Of a stretch of DNA of 64,000 nt, positions 25,337 through 34,578 are shown in pieces. How positions within the stretch are numbered: the stretch's first letter is position 1; the number at the start of each line of letters is the position of its first letter. The DNA is from DASQHY01 sp035602605. GTDB lineage: Bacteria; Acidobacteriota; Terriglobia; Acidiferrales; UBA7541. A model generated the notes under the pieces. The model was not told the origin of the DNA, searched no databases, and worked only from the letters and a program-made list of their open reading frames with translations. A program made the translations under genes and the position numbers. Where the stretch lies: assembly GCA_035602605.1 (NCBI GenBank), contig DATNLZ010000134.1, forward strand, positions 74,440 through 138,439, read 5' to 3'.

Positions 25337-28009
25337 CTAGCTTGGGGGAGGTTCCTTCACCGCAGTTTCCTCTTCGAGAATCGAAGCAGCGGCGGCAATG
25401 GAATCATCGCCGTCCAGGCGAAGCAAGCGCACCCCCTGCGTGGAGCGGCCCGCTTCGCGAATTTCATTTGAGTGCACGCGAATAACTTTGCCGTGAGCGG
25501 TGATGATCATGACGTCGGAATCTTCGCTGACCTGGAGCGCCGCGACGACAAAGCCATTGCGGTCGGTGGTCTTCATATTAACGACGCCCTTGCCGCCACG
25601 CGAGGTGATGCGATATTCGGCGAGCGGAGTGCGCTTGCCGTAACCCTTGTCGGAAATCGTGAGCATCAAGGTGGTGAGCGAATCCTTGATGTGCTCGTTT
25701 TCGAGGTCGTCGAGGTTTTGCGTGGTCTGCTTGTGTTCCTTGTGGATGATTTCAAAATCGGGCTGGACGGCGTCCATGCTAACGACGTAATCGTCTTTGT
25801 CGAGATCCATGCCGTTTACACCGCCGGCCGCGCGGCCCATTGGGCGGACTTCTGTTTCGCGGAAGACGATGGCCTGGCCCTCGTGACTGGCCAGGAAAAT
25901 CATTTGCTTGGAGTCAGTGAGTTTCGCGCCGATGAGCTCGTCTTTATCATCAAGACTGATGGCGATGATGCCGCTCGGACGAGGGTTGGAAAACTCGGTT
26001 AGGGCGGATTTTTTAACGGTCCCGAATTTTGTGGCCAGAAAGACGAATTTGCTTTCGTCTTCGAGATTGCGCGCGGCAACCAGAGCAGTAAGTGTTTCGT
26101 CCTCCTGGAAACGCACTAGGCTGGAAATCCCTTTGCCGCGCGTGGCCGCGGCAGCTTCGGGGATTTCGTAAACCTTCAGCCAATAAACGCGCCCTTTGGA
26201 AGTGAACAATAAAATGTAGCTGTGGGCCGAAGCGACGAACAGATGCTCGACGAAATCTTCTTCCTTGGTACGCGCTCCGATTCGACCTTTACCGCCACGT
26301 GACTGATGACGATAAACGTCCACGGGGGTGCGCTTGATGTAGCCGGCGTGGCTGACGGTTATAGCCATGTCGGTGTCCGCGATCAAATCTTCGAGCTTGA
26401 TTTCGTCAACCTTGTCGACGATTTGGGTGCGGCGATCGTCGCCAAAAGCTTTCTGGACTTCACGGAGCTCGGCGACGATTACTTGTTTGAGCTTTTTGTC
26501 ACTGGCCAGAATCTCCCTCAGTTCGGCAATGAGTTCACGAATTTCTTTCAATTCTTTGAGAATTTCGTCGATGGAAAGCTGGGTGAGGCGATGCAATTGT
26601 AATTCGAGGATCGCGTCGATCTGGCGATAGGAGAGGCCCGGGCCTAGCGGTATTCCAGCGACCGTATCCGCAGCAGCGACGACCCCATATTTTTTGAAGA
26701 CCAGCTTTACGCCTGCCAGGCGCTTGGTAGCGCCGTCTTCGGTGATGCTCACTTGCTCGTTGCTGAAATGCTTGAAAAGGTTTTCGCGGGCGTCCGCGCG
26801 GCTCGAGGAACCGCGGATCACGCGGATAACATTGTCCAGGTGATCGAGCGCGATTTGATAGCCGAGCAAGATGTGTTCGCGCTCTTCGGCCTTGCGCAGC
26901 TCGAAGCGTGTGCGACGAAGGACAACCTCACGGCGATGCTCGATGAAAAGTTTGATCAGCGGGATCAAGCCGAGTTCGCGCGGCTGGCCGCCAACGATCG
27001 AGAGCAGGATCATGCCGAACGATTCCTGCATTTGCGTGAATTTGAAAAGATTGTTGAGGATGAGCTGCGATTCTTCGCCGCGTTTTACTTCGATAACGAT
27101 GCGCATACCTTCGCGTGAAGATTCGTCGCGAACATCGGAGACGCCTTCAATTTTTTTGGTTTGTATCAGCTCGGCGATGCGTTCGATGAGCCGCGCTTTG
27201 TTTACCTGATAGGGAATCTCGGTGACGACGATATTTTCGCGGTCTTTGCCGGCGTCTTCGATGGCGGCCTTCGCGCGCATCACGAAGCTGCCGCGGCCGG
27301 TTTTGTAAGCCTGCTCGATGCCTTCGCGCCCGGCGATGTAAGCGCCCGTGGGAAAATCAGGGCCAGGAACGATCTTCAATATTTCCTTGAGCGGAGTGTC
27401 GGGCTTATCAACGAGCAGCACGGCGGCTTCAACAATTTCGCGCAAGTTATGCGGCGGGATGTTGGTCGCCATGCCGACAGCGATGCCGCTCGCCCCATTG
27501 ACGAGCAAATTGGGGATGCGTGACGGCAGCACCACAGGCTCTTCGCGCGTTTGATCAAAATTGGGGATAAAGTCGACAGTTTCTTTTTCCAGATCGGCCA
27601 GGATTTCCTCGGAGACCCGCGCCAATCGCGCCTCGGTATACCGCATGGCCGCAGGCGGGTCGCCATCAACCGAGCCGAAATTTCCCTGACCGTCAATCAG
27701 CGGATAACGCATGTTGAAGTCCTGGGCCAAACGAACGAGCGCCGGGTAGATGACCGCTTCGCCATGCGGATGATAATTGCCGGAGGTATCGCCGCAGATT
27801 TTGGCGCACTTGCGATAGCCTCGATTGGAAGCCAAACCGAGATCGTTCATGGCCACAAGAATGCGGCGCTGCACCGGCTTCAAGCCGTCGCGCACGTCGG
27901 GAAGCGCGCGGGCGATGATCACGCTCATCGCATAATCGAGATAGGACCTGCGCATCTCGACTTCGATGTCCACCGGCAGCAGTACGGAAGTATTTGGTTC
28001 GTCGGCCAT
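25337..28009 (-). CDS. gyrA: DNA gyrase subunit A
   Basis: An 890-residue GyrA, the breakage-reunion subunit of gyrase. The N-terminal block PVDIEVEMRRSYLDYAMSVI and the DVRDGLKPVQRRIL helix are present. The catalytic tyrosine is in AAMRYTEARL (about residue 121). In the C-terminal beta-pinwheel, QSRGGKGRIG is the GyrA-box (consensus QRRGGKG with one change), showing gyrase rather than topoisomerase IV. The tail ends with a Glu-rich segment EEETAVKEPPP. It is downstream of gyrB, separated by a small gene, and likely cotranscribed. Confidence 0.97.
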   Translation of the reverse strand: MADEPNTSVLLPVDIEVEMRRSYLDYAMSVIIARALPDVRDGLKPVQRRILVAMNDLGLASNRGYRKCAKICGDTSGNYHPHGEAVIYPALVRLAQDFNMRYPLIDGQGNFGSVDGDPPAAMRYTEARLARVSEEILADLEKETVDFIPNFDQTREEPVVLPSRIPNLLVNGASGIAVGMATNIPPHNLREIVEAAVLLVDKPDTPLKEILKIVPGPDFPTGAYIAGREGIEQAYKTGRGSFVMRAKAAIEDAGKDRENIVVTEIPYQVNKARLIERIAELIQTKKIEGVSDVRDESSREGMRIVIEVKRGEESQLILNNLFKFTQMQESFGMILLSIVGGQPRELGLIPLIKLFIEHRREVVLRRTRFELRKAEEREHILLGYQIALDHLDNVIRVIRGSSSRADARENLFKHFSNEQVSITEDGATKRLAGVKLVFKKYGVVAAADTVAGIPLGPGLSYRQIDAILELQLHRLTQLSIDEILKELKEIRELIAELREILASDKKLKQVIVAELREVQKAFGDDRRTQIVDKVDEIKLEDLIADTDMAITVSHAGYIKRTPVDVYRHQSRGGKGRIGARTKEEDFVEHLFVASAHSYILLFTSKGRVYWLKVYEIPEAAAATRGKGISSLVRFQEDETLTALVAARNLEDESKFVFLATKFGTVKKSALTEFSNPRPSGIIAISLDDKDELIGAKLTDSKQMIFLASHEGQAIVFRETEVRPMGRAAGGVNGMDLDKDDYVVSMDAVQPDFEIIHKEHKQTTQNLDDLENEHIKDSLTTLMLTISDKGYGKRTPLAEYRITSRGGKGVVNMKTTDRNGFVVAALQVSEDSDVMIITAHGKVIRVHSNEIREAGRSTQGVRLLRLDGDDSIAAAASILEEETAVKEPPPS

Positions 28010-28089
28010 TCGCTAACCCCTCCGAGAATTCCCAGATAAAACTACGGCGCCCGCTCCGAGCTGCCCATGACCCTTCAAAGTTGCGCCCT

Positions 28090-28341
28090 CTACCTACGCT
28101 TCGCGGCCCACTCTAAAACGTAGGCCTTAACCGATTCGAAGGCCGCAGCGTTGTTGGAAAAACACTGCGCGGCAAAGACGCCCTCTAGCTGCCGGAGAAA
28201 CGTGTCCCGATCCGCCACGCTCGAAAATGCCACAGCGACGCCACGCTGGTTGTCCGGCGCAGCCGTGGGGACCGCGGCAAACTCCGAACAGGAGAGGCCC
28301 CGCAAACCAGGCAGAGTTTTCCAACTGAGTTGATACATCAC
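28090..28341 (-). CDS. Small hypothetical protein between gyrB and gyrA
   Basis: An 83-residue protein starting MMYQLSWKTLPGLRGL and ending VKAYVLEWAAKRR. A DRDTFLRQLEGVFAAQCFSN segment looks helical. No known family or catalytic motif is recognised. It begins 29 bases after gyrB stops and ends about 80 bases before gyrA starts, on the same strand, so it is probably cotranscribed with both. Its coding status is supported by position and continuous frame, not by homology. Confidence 0.55.
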   Translation of the reverse strand: MMYQLSWKTLPGLRGLSCSEFAAVPTAAPDNQRGVAVAFSSVADRDTFLRQLEGVFAAQCFSNNAAAFESVKAYVLEWAAKRR

Positions 28342-28369
28342 GCCGGTAATTTTGCGTTTGCGATTGCCA

Positions 28370-30784
28370 CTAAATATCCAGGTTCACCACTTCGAGGGCG
28401 TTTTCCTCGATAAATTTGCGTCGGTCTTCCACATTTTCGCCCATCAGTGTGGTGAACATTTTCTCTGCCTCGACCACATCTTCCAGGCGCACCTGCAGCA
28501 GGGTGCGCGTGTCAGCGTTCATGGTGGTATCCCAGAGCTGTTCCGCGTTCATCTCGCCGAGGCCTTTGAACCGCGTGACCGTGAAATCTTTTTTGGCGTC
28601 TTCCAGAACGTACTGGAGTACGTCCTGGGCCCTCTCCTTGGTCACCTTGTCGCCGTTGCGCGTGACGGTGAACGGCGGCTTGTTGAATTCGGCGATGGAT
28701 TTGGTGAGCGAACGCATGCGCTTGTATTCCGGTGTGGAGGCCAGTGCCCAATTAATTTTCTGATTATGAGGCATGCCGAATTGTATTTCGTGCAAGCTGT
28801 GCTCTTCGTCGTAAGCGATCTTGCCCTCGAGTTTGAGCTTGGACTTTTCGATTTCTTTCAAGAGTTTGTCGAGAGCTTTCTTATCCTCGAAGTCGGTTTT
28901 CTTTTCGAGACCACTTGCGGCAAGCAATTCGACCAGGCCGTGCTCGCGCAACCTGCGGCCCAGCTTGGCCGAGGCGGCCTGATACTCCTGCACGTTCAGC
29001 AAAAAAGTCGTCAAGCCCGCACCTTGCAGCGCCGCGCCTTCTTTTGCTTTGACGACATGATCTTCGGTGGCCCGCTTCATCAACTCGCGGGTGAATTCGC
29101 TTTCGTCGCGGATGTAGCGCTCGGTCTTTCCGCGCTTGACGCGATACAGCGGAGGCTGAGCGATGTAAATGTGCCCGCGCTCGATGAGCTCCTTCATGTG
29201 CCGGAAGAAAAAAGTCAGTAGCAGGGTGCGGATGTGGCTGCCATCGACGTCGGCGTCGGTCATGAGAATGACTTTGTGATAGCGCAACTTGCTGGCATCG
29301 AAATCCTCTTTGCCGATTCCGGTGCCGAGCGCCGTGATAATGCAGCGGATTTCTTCGTGGCCGAGCATTTTGTCGTAGCGCGCTTTTTCGACGTTGAGGA
29401 TTTTCCCCTTGAGCGGCAGGATAGCCTGAAACTTGCGGTCGCGGCCCATCTTGGCTGAGCCGCCGGCCGATTCGCCCTCGACCACGAAGAGCTCGCAGCG
29501 CGCTGGATCGCGTTCCTGGCAATCGGCAAGTTTGCCGGGGAGACCGCTGGAATCGAGTGCCGACTTGCGGCGCGTGAGTTCGCGAGCTTTGCGCGCAGCT
29601 TCGCGGGCGCGGGCAGCGTCAACACATTTTCCAATGATGCGGCGCGCGACCGTGGAATGCTTGTCAAAATATTCGCCGAGCTTTTCGTTGACCAACTGCT
29701 CGACATCGCCTTTGATGTCGCTATTGAGCTTGCCTTTGGTTTGTCCTTCGAATTGCGGCTGCGGCAGCTTTACAGAGATGACCGCCACCAACCCTTCGCG
29801 AACATCGTCACCGGTAATGGTAACCTCATCTTTTTGCTCCTTGAGCATTCCCGTCGAGGAGGCAAAGTTGTTGATCGAGCGCGTCAGCGCCGAACGAAAT
29901 CCGGAAAGATGCGTTCCGCCATCGACGGTGTTGATCGTGTTGGCAAAGGCGAAAACGTTTTCACCGTAGGTGTCGTTGTATTGCAGCGCGATTTCCATAT
30001 CCACATTTCCGCGCTTGCCTTCCATGTAAATCGGCGAATCGTGGAGCGTGGTCTTTCCGCGATTGAGATGCTTGATGAATTCGGCGATGCCGCCGGTGAA
30101 GCGGAATTCCATACTTTTTTCGTTGGAGCTGCGCTCGTCGGTGAGCGTGATCTTCAGACCCTTGTTCAAAAAGGCCAGCTCGCGCAGGCGTTGCGCAAGA
30201 ATGTCAAAGCTATAGACGGTTTTCTCGAAAATCTTGGGGTCGGGATGGAACGTCACTTTGGTACCGGTTTTTTTGCTTTTGCCGGTCTCTTTCAGCTTGC
30301 TGGTTGGCTTGCCGGCCTCGTAGGACTGCTCCCATACCTGGCCATCGCGGTAAATCTCGAGATCGAGCCAGTCGGAAAGCGCGTTAACGACCGAGACGCC
30401 TACGCCATGCAGTCCGCCAGAAACTTTGTACGTGTCGCTATCGAATTTTCCGCCGGCATGCAGAACGGTCATCACCACTTCGGCAGCTGGCCGCTTTTCG
30501 GTGGCATGCATGTCCACGGGAATGCCGCGGCCATTGTCGCTTACCGTAACGGAATTATCTTCATGCACGACCACGTTGATTTCGTCGCAATATCCGCCGA
30601 GGGCTTCGTCAACGGAATTGTCCACAACTTCCCACACTAGATGATGCAAACCCATTTCGCCGGTCGAGCCAATGTACATCGCCGGACGCAAACGAACAGC
30701 TTCGAGCCCGCCAAGAACTTTGATGGACTTGGCATCGTACTGGTGGCCGGGAGCTTTGCCGGTCACGGATTCTTTATCACCCAT
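28370..30784 (-). CDS. gyrB: DNA gyrase subunit B
   Basis: An 804-residue GyrB, the ATPase subunit. GHKL motifs are present: VVDNSVDEALGGYCD, VSDNGRGIPVD and GGLHGVGVSVVNALS. The TOPRIM domain shows VEGESAGGSAKMGRDRKFQA, ILNVEKARYDK and DADVDGSHIRTLLL. The C-terminus ends VEDRRKFIEENALEVVNLDI, the canonical GyrB tail. Relative to typical GyrB it contains extra residues between TOPRIM and the tail (about 550-680: a basic and helical insert), as in many proteins of the gyrB class with an inserted domain. AGGAG precedes the ATG. Confidence 0.97.
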   Translation of the reverse strand: MGDKESVTGKAPGHQYDAKSIKVLGGLEAVRLRPAMYIGSTGEMGLHHLVWEVVDNSVDEALGGYCDEINVVVHEDNSVTVSDNGRGIPVDMHATEKRPAAEVVMTVLHAGGKFDSDTYKVSGGLHGVGVSVVNALSDWLDLEIYRDGQVWEQSYEAGKPTSKLKETGKSKKTGTKVTFHPDPKIFEKTVYSFDILAQRLRELAFLNKGLKITLTDERSSNEKSMEFRFTGGIAEFIKHLNRGKTTLHDSPIYMEGKRGNVDMEIALQYNDTYGENVFAFANTINTVDGGTHLSGFRSALTRSINNFASSTGMLKEQKDEVTITGDDVREGLVAVISVKLPQPQFEGQTKGKLNSDIKGDVEQLVNEKLGEYFDKHSTVARRIIGKCVDAARAREAARKARELTRRKSALDSSGLPGKLADCQERDPARCELFVVEGESAGGSAKMGRDRKFQAILPLKGKILNVEKARYDKMLGHEEIRCIITALGTGIGKEDFDASKLRYHKVILMTDADVDGSHIRTLLLTFFFRHMKELIERGHIYIAQPPLYRVKRGKTERYIRDESEFTRELMKRATEDHVVKAKEGAALQGAGLTTFLLNVQEYQAASAKLGRRLREHGLVELLAASGLEKKTDFEDKKALDKLLKEIEKSKLKLEGKIAYDEEHSLHEIQFGMPHNQKINWALASTPEYKRMRSLTKSIAEFNKPPFTVTRNGDKVTKERAQDVLQYVLEDAKKDFTVTRFKGLGEMNAEQLWDTTMNADTRTLLQVRLEDVVEAEKMFTTLMGENVEDRRKFIEENALEVVNLDI

Positions 30785-31286
30785 GTAGTCTCCTGCCCGA
30801 AACAGTTAGGACCCATCGCTGTCGCGTACGACCAAAGAAAGTTCACAAAGAAAATTTCGTTGAGGGAAGGCCGTCCAGCACCGGGAGCCGACCGTCGCCT
30901 TTACCCTTTGATCCTGGCGGATACCTAGCCAGGACTCGTAGGGCTGCTGCTCCATCCCGCCCGCGCGTTGCGGACGTGGCGAAGACTTCTTTTCTCCAAG
31001 CCAGGGCGCGTAGTTGCTGGCGCGCAACAGGAAAACCGAGCCACTGAGCTTGGCCGACGTGCCGATTTAGAGGAACGAAACGAGCGAATCGACAACAGCA
31101 CTAGCTTACCGGAAAAGGCCCAAAATCTCAAGCGTCCAAACGAGGCTGTGTAAGAATTAAGTCCTTTTGCAACAGCGAGTTATGTATGTAAACGGGCTTG
31201 ATGGGCGCAGCTCGTGCGCGACTATCGTGGGTCTTACAAAAGGGTCCAGACAGCGAGGCGTGTGCAATACCAACCGCAGGAAGTTT
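30785..31286. other. Long gyrB-dnaN intergenic region lacking recF
   Basis: About 500 bases without a convincing gene. This is the usual position of recF, but no Walker A or ABC signature of RecF can be read in any frame. Short open frames here (for example minus 30806-31027) have no family features. No clear terminator is seen. Confidence 0.5.
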
Positions 31287-32399
31287 TCAAATTCGCATGG
31301 GCATGATTACGTACCGATAGCGGTACGATTCGTCGGCTAGCGGGCGCAACTGACCTGCGGATTGCTCATCCTTGAGCTCGATGCTTACCGGGCCATCGGC
31401 CGCAGCTCCGAGGAAATCGAGCAGATACTGAGCGTTGAACCCAATGGCCATGGGTTCGCCCTTGTATTCTTTTTCGATATTTTCTTTGGCCTCTCCGTAT
31501 TCCGGGCTGGACGCGGAAATTTCAATGCCTTCTTTGGCGACGGCAAATTTCACGGCGTGCGAGCGCTGGTCGGCAAGCTGAGAAACCCGGCGAACGGCAT
31601 CGTTGAGCTCAACGCGTTCGAGAACAAAGTGGCGAGTATTTTCGCGCGGGAGAACCGCCTCATAATTCGGAAATTGACCGGTCAGGACGCGGGAGATCAG
31701 TAAGCGCTCGCCAACCTGGAAGAAAAGATGACTGTCATCGCGCGCGAATTCAATTTGCGCGTCGTCGGAGGCATCGTTGGCCATTTTCTGGACTTCGACC
31801 ATAGCTTTCTTGGGGATCAAAACGCGCGCTTCGCTGTTGAGTCCGGCAAGTTTGTGATCGGTTTCGGCCAGCGCCAGGCGGTGTCCATCGGTAGCCACCA
31901 TGGAGAGAGTATCGGGTTTCAAGATGAGCAGACCGCCATTTAACGTGTAGCGTGATTCTTCCATGGAGATTGCGAAGCATGTCTTGGAGATAAGCCCGTG
32001 CAGAATTTTGGCGGGAATTTTCACCAGGGCGTGGGGAAATTCTGGAATGGCCGGAAAATTGTCGCGGGCCATTCCGACCATTTTATAGGTCTTGCGCTCG
32101 CAAATAATTTGCATCCAGTGGTTCTCGAGAAGCTTGAAGCGAATTTCACCTTCGGGTAGGAGGCGGATTAGCTCAATCAGTTTTTTTGCCGGGATGGTTC
32201 CTGCACCTTCTTTCTTAATTTTCGCGTCGCACGAGGTACGCACACTCAGCTCAAGGTCGGTCGCGGTAACCGTGAGGCGGCTGCCCTTGGCTTCCAAGAG
32301 CAGATTCGAAAGAATGGGAATCGTGGTCTTGCGCTCGATGACCCCTTGCGTCATGTTCAACTCATTGAGCAGTTCGGAACGGCTTACGCTGAATTCCAT
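31287..32399 (-). CDS. dnaN: DNA polymerase III beta subunit (sliding clamp)
   Basis: A clamp of about 370 residues. The three repeated processivity domains are visible: MEFSVSRSELLNELNMTQGV at the start, ILSNLLLEAKGSRLTVTATD, and the C-terminal YLLDFLGAAADGPVSIEL. The very last residues YRYVIMPMRI form the conserved clamp end (MPMRI). ATG at 32399 is chosen because GAGGAAA precedes it at good spacing and homologues begin at MEF; an upstream ATG at 32438 would add 13 unlikely residues. Confidence 0.95.
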   Translation of the reverse strand: MEFSVSRSELLNELNMTQGVIERKTTIPILSNLLLEAKGSRLTVTATDLELSVRTSCDAKIKKEGAGTIPAKKLIELIRLLPEGEIRFKLLENHWMQIICERKTYKMVGMARDNFPAIPEFPHALVKIPAKILHGLISKTCFAISMEESRYTLNGGLLILKPDTLSMVATDGHRLALAETDHKLAGLNSEARVLIPKKAMVEVQKMANDASDDAQIEFARDDSHLFFQVGERLLISRVLTGQFPNYEAVLPRENTRHFVLERVELNDAVRRVSQLADQRSHAVKFAVAKEGIEISASSPEYGEAKENIEKEYKGEPMAIGFNAQYLLDFLGAAADGPVSIELKDEQSAGQLRPLADESYRYRYVIMPMRI

Positions 32400-32833
32400 C
32401 GCTTGGTTTTCCTCACGCGCTGGTGCGGGTTTAGGCATGCGGTTACGAAGTTACTTTACTCGCTTTCTTAAGAAGTATAAAGACCGTAGTAGTAGCCGTA
32501 GCTGTGGAAACGTGGAAAAGCCGCGCCGGTGATGGAGGGACAGTGGTTAGGCCTGTGCAGGGTGTGCGGTGCCGCGGAGGAAATCGAGGAAAACGGCGCG
32601 GATTTGTTGGCCCATCCCAAGAGCGCGCGAAAACCGCACAAAGCATGCACAGGATTTGATGAGGATTCTCTCAGGCAATCCACAGACCTCTAAGACGGAG
32701 TTGGGGGAATGGGCCGAGTCTCAGCAATCGACCAAGTTCGGTCGACGCGAGAACCGGGACACGCTCGGCGCGCAGCAAACGCAAAACCGTCGCGTCTCCG
32801 CGCTCGCGATAACCAAGTTGCGCCCGCCGGCGT
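32400..32833. promoter_or_regulatory. dnaA-dnaN intergenic region with candidate DnaA boxes
   Basis: About 430 bases without a gene. DnaA-box-like 9-mers occur at 32503-32511 (TGTGGAAAC, complement GTTTCCACA), 32511-32519 (CGTGGAAAA) and 32676-32684 (CAATCCACA). They could allow DnaA control of dnaN transcription. No terminator was recognised after dnaA. Confidence 0.4.
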
Positions 32834-34177
32834 TTATTCGAAGGAGTCGAGTAGGCGGTTGATGGTGCGATTGAGTTCCTTGTCGCTGCGCCGCAGGGTG
32901 TCAATCTTGTGGATGGAGTGAAGCACCGTGGTGTGATGCTTACCGCCGAACTGCCGGCCAATTTCGGGTAATGAGGCGGAAGTGAGCTGTTTGACAAGAT
33001 ACATGGCAATTTGCCGCGGGAAAGCGATCGCCTTGGTGTTGCTGCGCACCTTGAGGTCCTGTTCGCGAAGTCCAAACTGTTCACCGACCCGCCGTTGGAT
33101 CAGCTCGATGGTTACCTTTTTCTCCTGCGTGGCAATGATGTTTTTCAGGACCTGTTGCGCGGTGGGCAGGTTGACGCCCCCGCCGCTCAGGGACGAAAAA
33201 GCGATGAGGCGCGTCAGCGCTCCCTCGAGTTCGCGAACGTTGGATTTAATGGATCTGGCAATAAACTCGGCAACTTCGTCGGGAAGATGAACGCGCTCGG
33301 ACTCCGCTTTTTTCTGCAGAATGGCGATTTTGGTTTCGAGGTCGGGCGGCTGAATATCGGCGATAAGTCCCCATTCAAAACGCGAGCGCAGTCGCTCTTC
33401 GATGGAAGATATTTCTTTTGGCGGGCAATCCGAAGAAACGATAATTTGTTTTTGCTGCTCGTAGAGTGCGTTGAAGGTATGAAAAAATTCTTCCTGGGTG
33501 CGCTCTTTGCCGGCGATGAATTGGATGTCATCTACCAGAAGCACGTCAACGGTACGGAAGCGGTCGCGGAAACTGATCATGCGATCGAAGCGCAGCGAAT
33601 TGATCACTTCGTTGGTAAATTTCTCGGCGCTGATGTAGGTAAGGCGCATTGCCGGATTGCGCTGCTTGATGAGGTGACCCACGGCCTGCATCAGATGAGT
33701 CTTACCCATGCCCACCCCGCCGTAGAGGAACAACGGGTTATACGAGCGCGAAGGGCGCTCGGCCACCGCCTGCGAAGCCGCGTGTGCAAACTGGTTCGAA
33801 GCGCCGACCACAAAAGTGTCAAAGGTATAGCGGGGATTAAGCTGGTGATCCACGCTGTCAAAGTCCAGCCGAGTCTGTTTAACGGCAGGGATAACGCCAC
33901 CCGAGGACAGCGACGTCGCCGCCACAGAGCTGGCAGCGTCTGCCTCAGAGCAGACAAATTCGAGCCGGGTGTCCGGAGTGCCCACTTCATTCAGGACCGC
34001 GCGGAGAAGCTCGCCGTAGGTTTCCGTAAGGCGCTTGCGGAACAAGCGCGTTGGAACGCGGATCACCAGCTTGCCATTCTCACTGCCTTCCAAGCGCGTT
34101 GGGCGAAACCACGTGTTGAAACTGTGTGGATTGACGCGGCGTTCCATATGGTGAAGGATCTTTTCCCAGGCGCTCAT
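32834..34177 (-). CDS. dnaA: Chromosomal replication initiator DnaA
   Basis: A protein of about 447 residues. Domain I begins SAWEKILHHMERRVNPHSFN. The AAA+ domain shows Walker A GGVGMGKTHLMQA, Walker B VDVLLVDDIQF, and sensor segments after it. The C-terminal DNA-binding domain contains the DnaA signature GRQFGGKHHTTVLHSIHKI. ATG at 34177 is preferred; TTG at 34201 is the upstream alternative, with GGAG between them. dnaA begins beside the DnaA-box region at 34.2-34.5 kb and leads dnaN, gyrB and gyrA on the same strand. Confidence 0.97.
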   Translation of the reverse strand: MSAWEKILHHMERRVNPHSFNTWFRPTRLEGSENGKLVIRVPTRLFRKRLTETYGELLRAVLNEVGTPDTRLEFVCSEADAASSVAATSLSSGGVIPAVKQTRLDFDSVDHQLNPRYTFDTFVVGASNQFAHAASQAVAERPSRSYNPLFLYGGVGMGKTHLMQAVGHLIKQRNPAMRLTYISAEKFTNEVINSLRFDRMISFRDRFRTVDVLLVDDIQFIAGKERTQEEFFHTFNALYEQQKQIIVSSDCPPKEISSIEERLRSRFEWGLIADIQPPDLETKIAILQKKAESERVHLPDEVAEFIARSIKSNVRELEGALTRLIAFSSLSGGGVNLPTAQQVLKNIIATQEKKVTIELIQRRVGEQFGLREQDLKVRSNTKAIAFPRQIAMYLVKQLTSASLPEIGRQFGGKHHTTVLHSIHKIDTLRRSDKELNRTINRLLDSFE

Positions 34178-34201
34178 CAATCGCTGATCTCCAAAAAGCA
34201 A

Positions 34202-34578
34202 AATTAAGCCTTCCCGCTATTTCCACAGGTGTGGAAATCATGTGGAAAACGAGACTGGGCAGTCCCGCTGTCCTACAGTGGTTTAAGGATGGATGCTGTA
34301 CCCCTCGGTGCCCCGGGTTCCCCGGGTGGCAATCCGCATAAGGCGCTTCCCGCTTGAACTCTCGCTGGTATCAGACGGGCGCCGATTGTCCATGAATGAC
34401 GGGTACAGGGCAAGAGAAAACTGGGCGAAGACACTGAGGGATTGCCACAACGTATTCACAGGTTTTCCACAAGCGCGAATGCGCATGAATTTATTCGACT
34501 TGCAGCGATTCGACTGCCAAAACGCGCTTCGTTCATGGCGGTAATCATAAAAATAATTTATTTCGTGCTCTTGCATTT
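34202..34578. other. oriC: Candidate chromosomal replication origin (oriC)
   Basis: DnaA boxes are clustered upstream of dnaA. On the plus strand are ATTTCCACA (34219-34227) and TTTTCCACA (34463-34471), with the weaker GTATTCACA (34452-34460) and ATTGCCACA (34441-34449). In reverse orientation are TGTGGAAAT (34230-34238) and TGTGGAAAA (34241-34249). A/T-rich DNA at about 34545-34600 could be the unwinding element. Inference rests on box density and position; skew was not computed. Confidence 0.75.

Noticed and set aside
30806..31131. Possible recF remnant between gyrB and dnaN
   Set aside because: Neither a Walker A nor an ABC signature nor the RecF N-terminus could be read in any of the frames.
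32443..32683. Minus-strand short frames before dnaN
   Set aside because: They are short, without RBS or conserved residues, and overlap candidate DnaA boxes.
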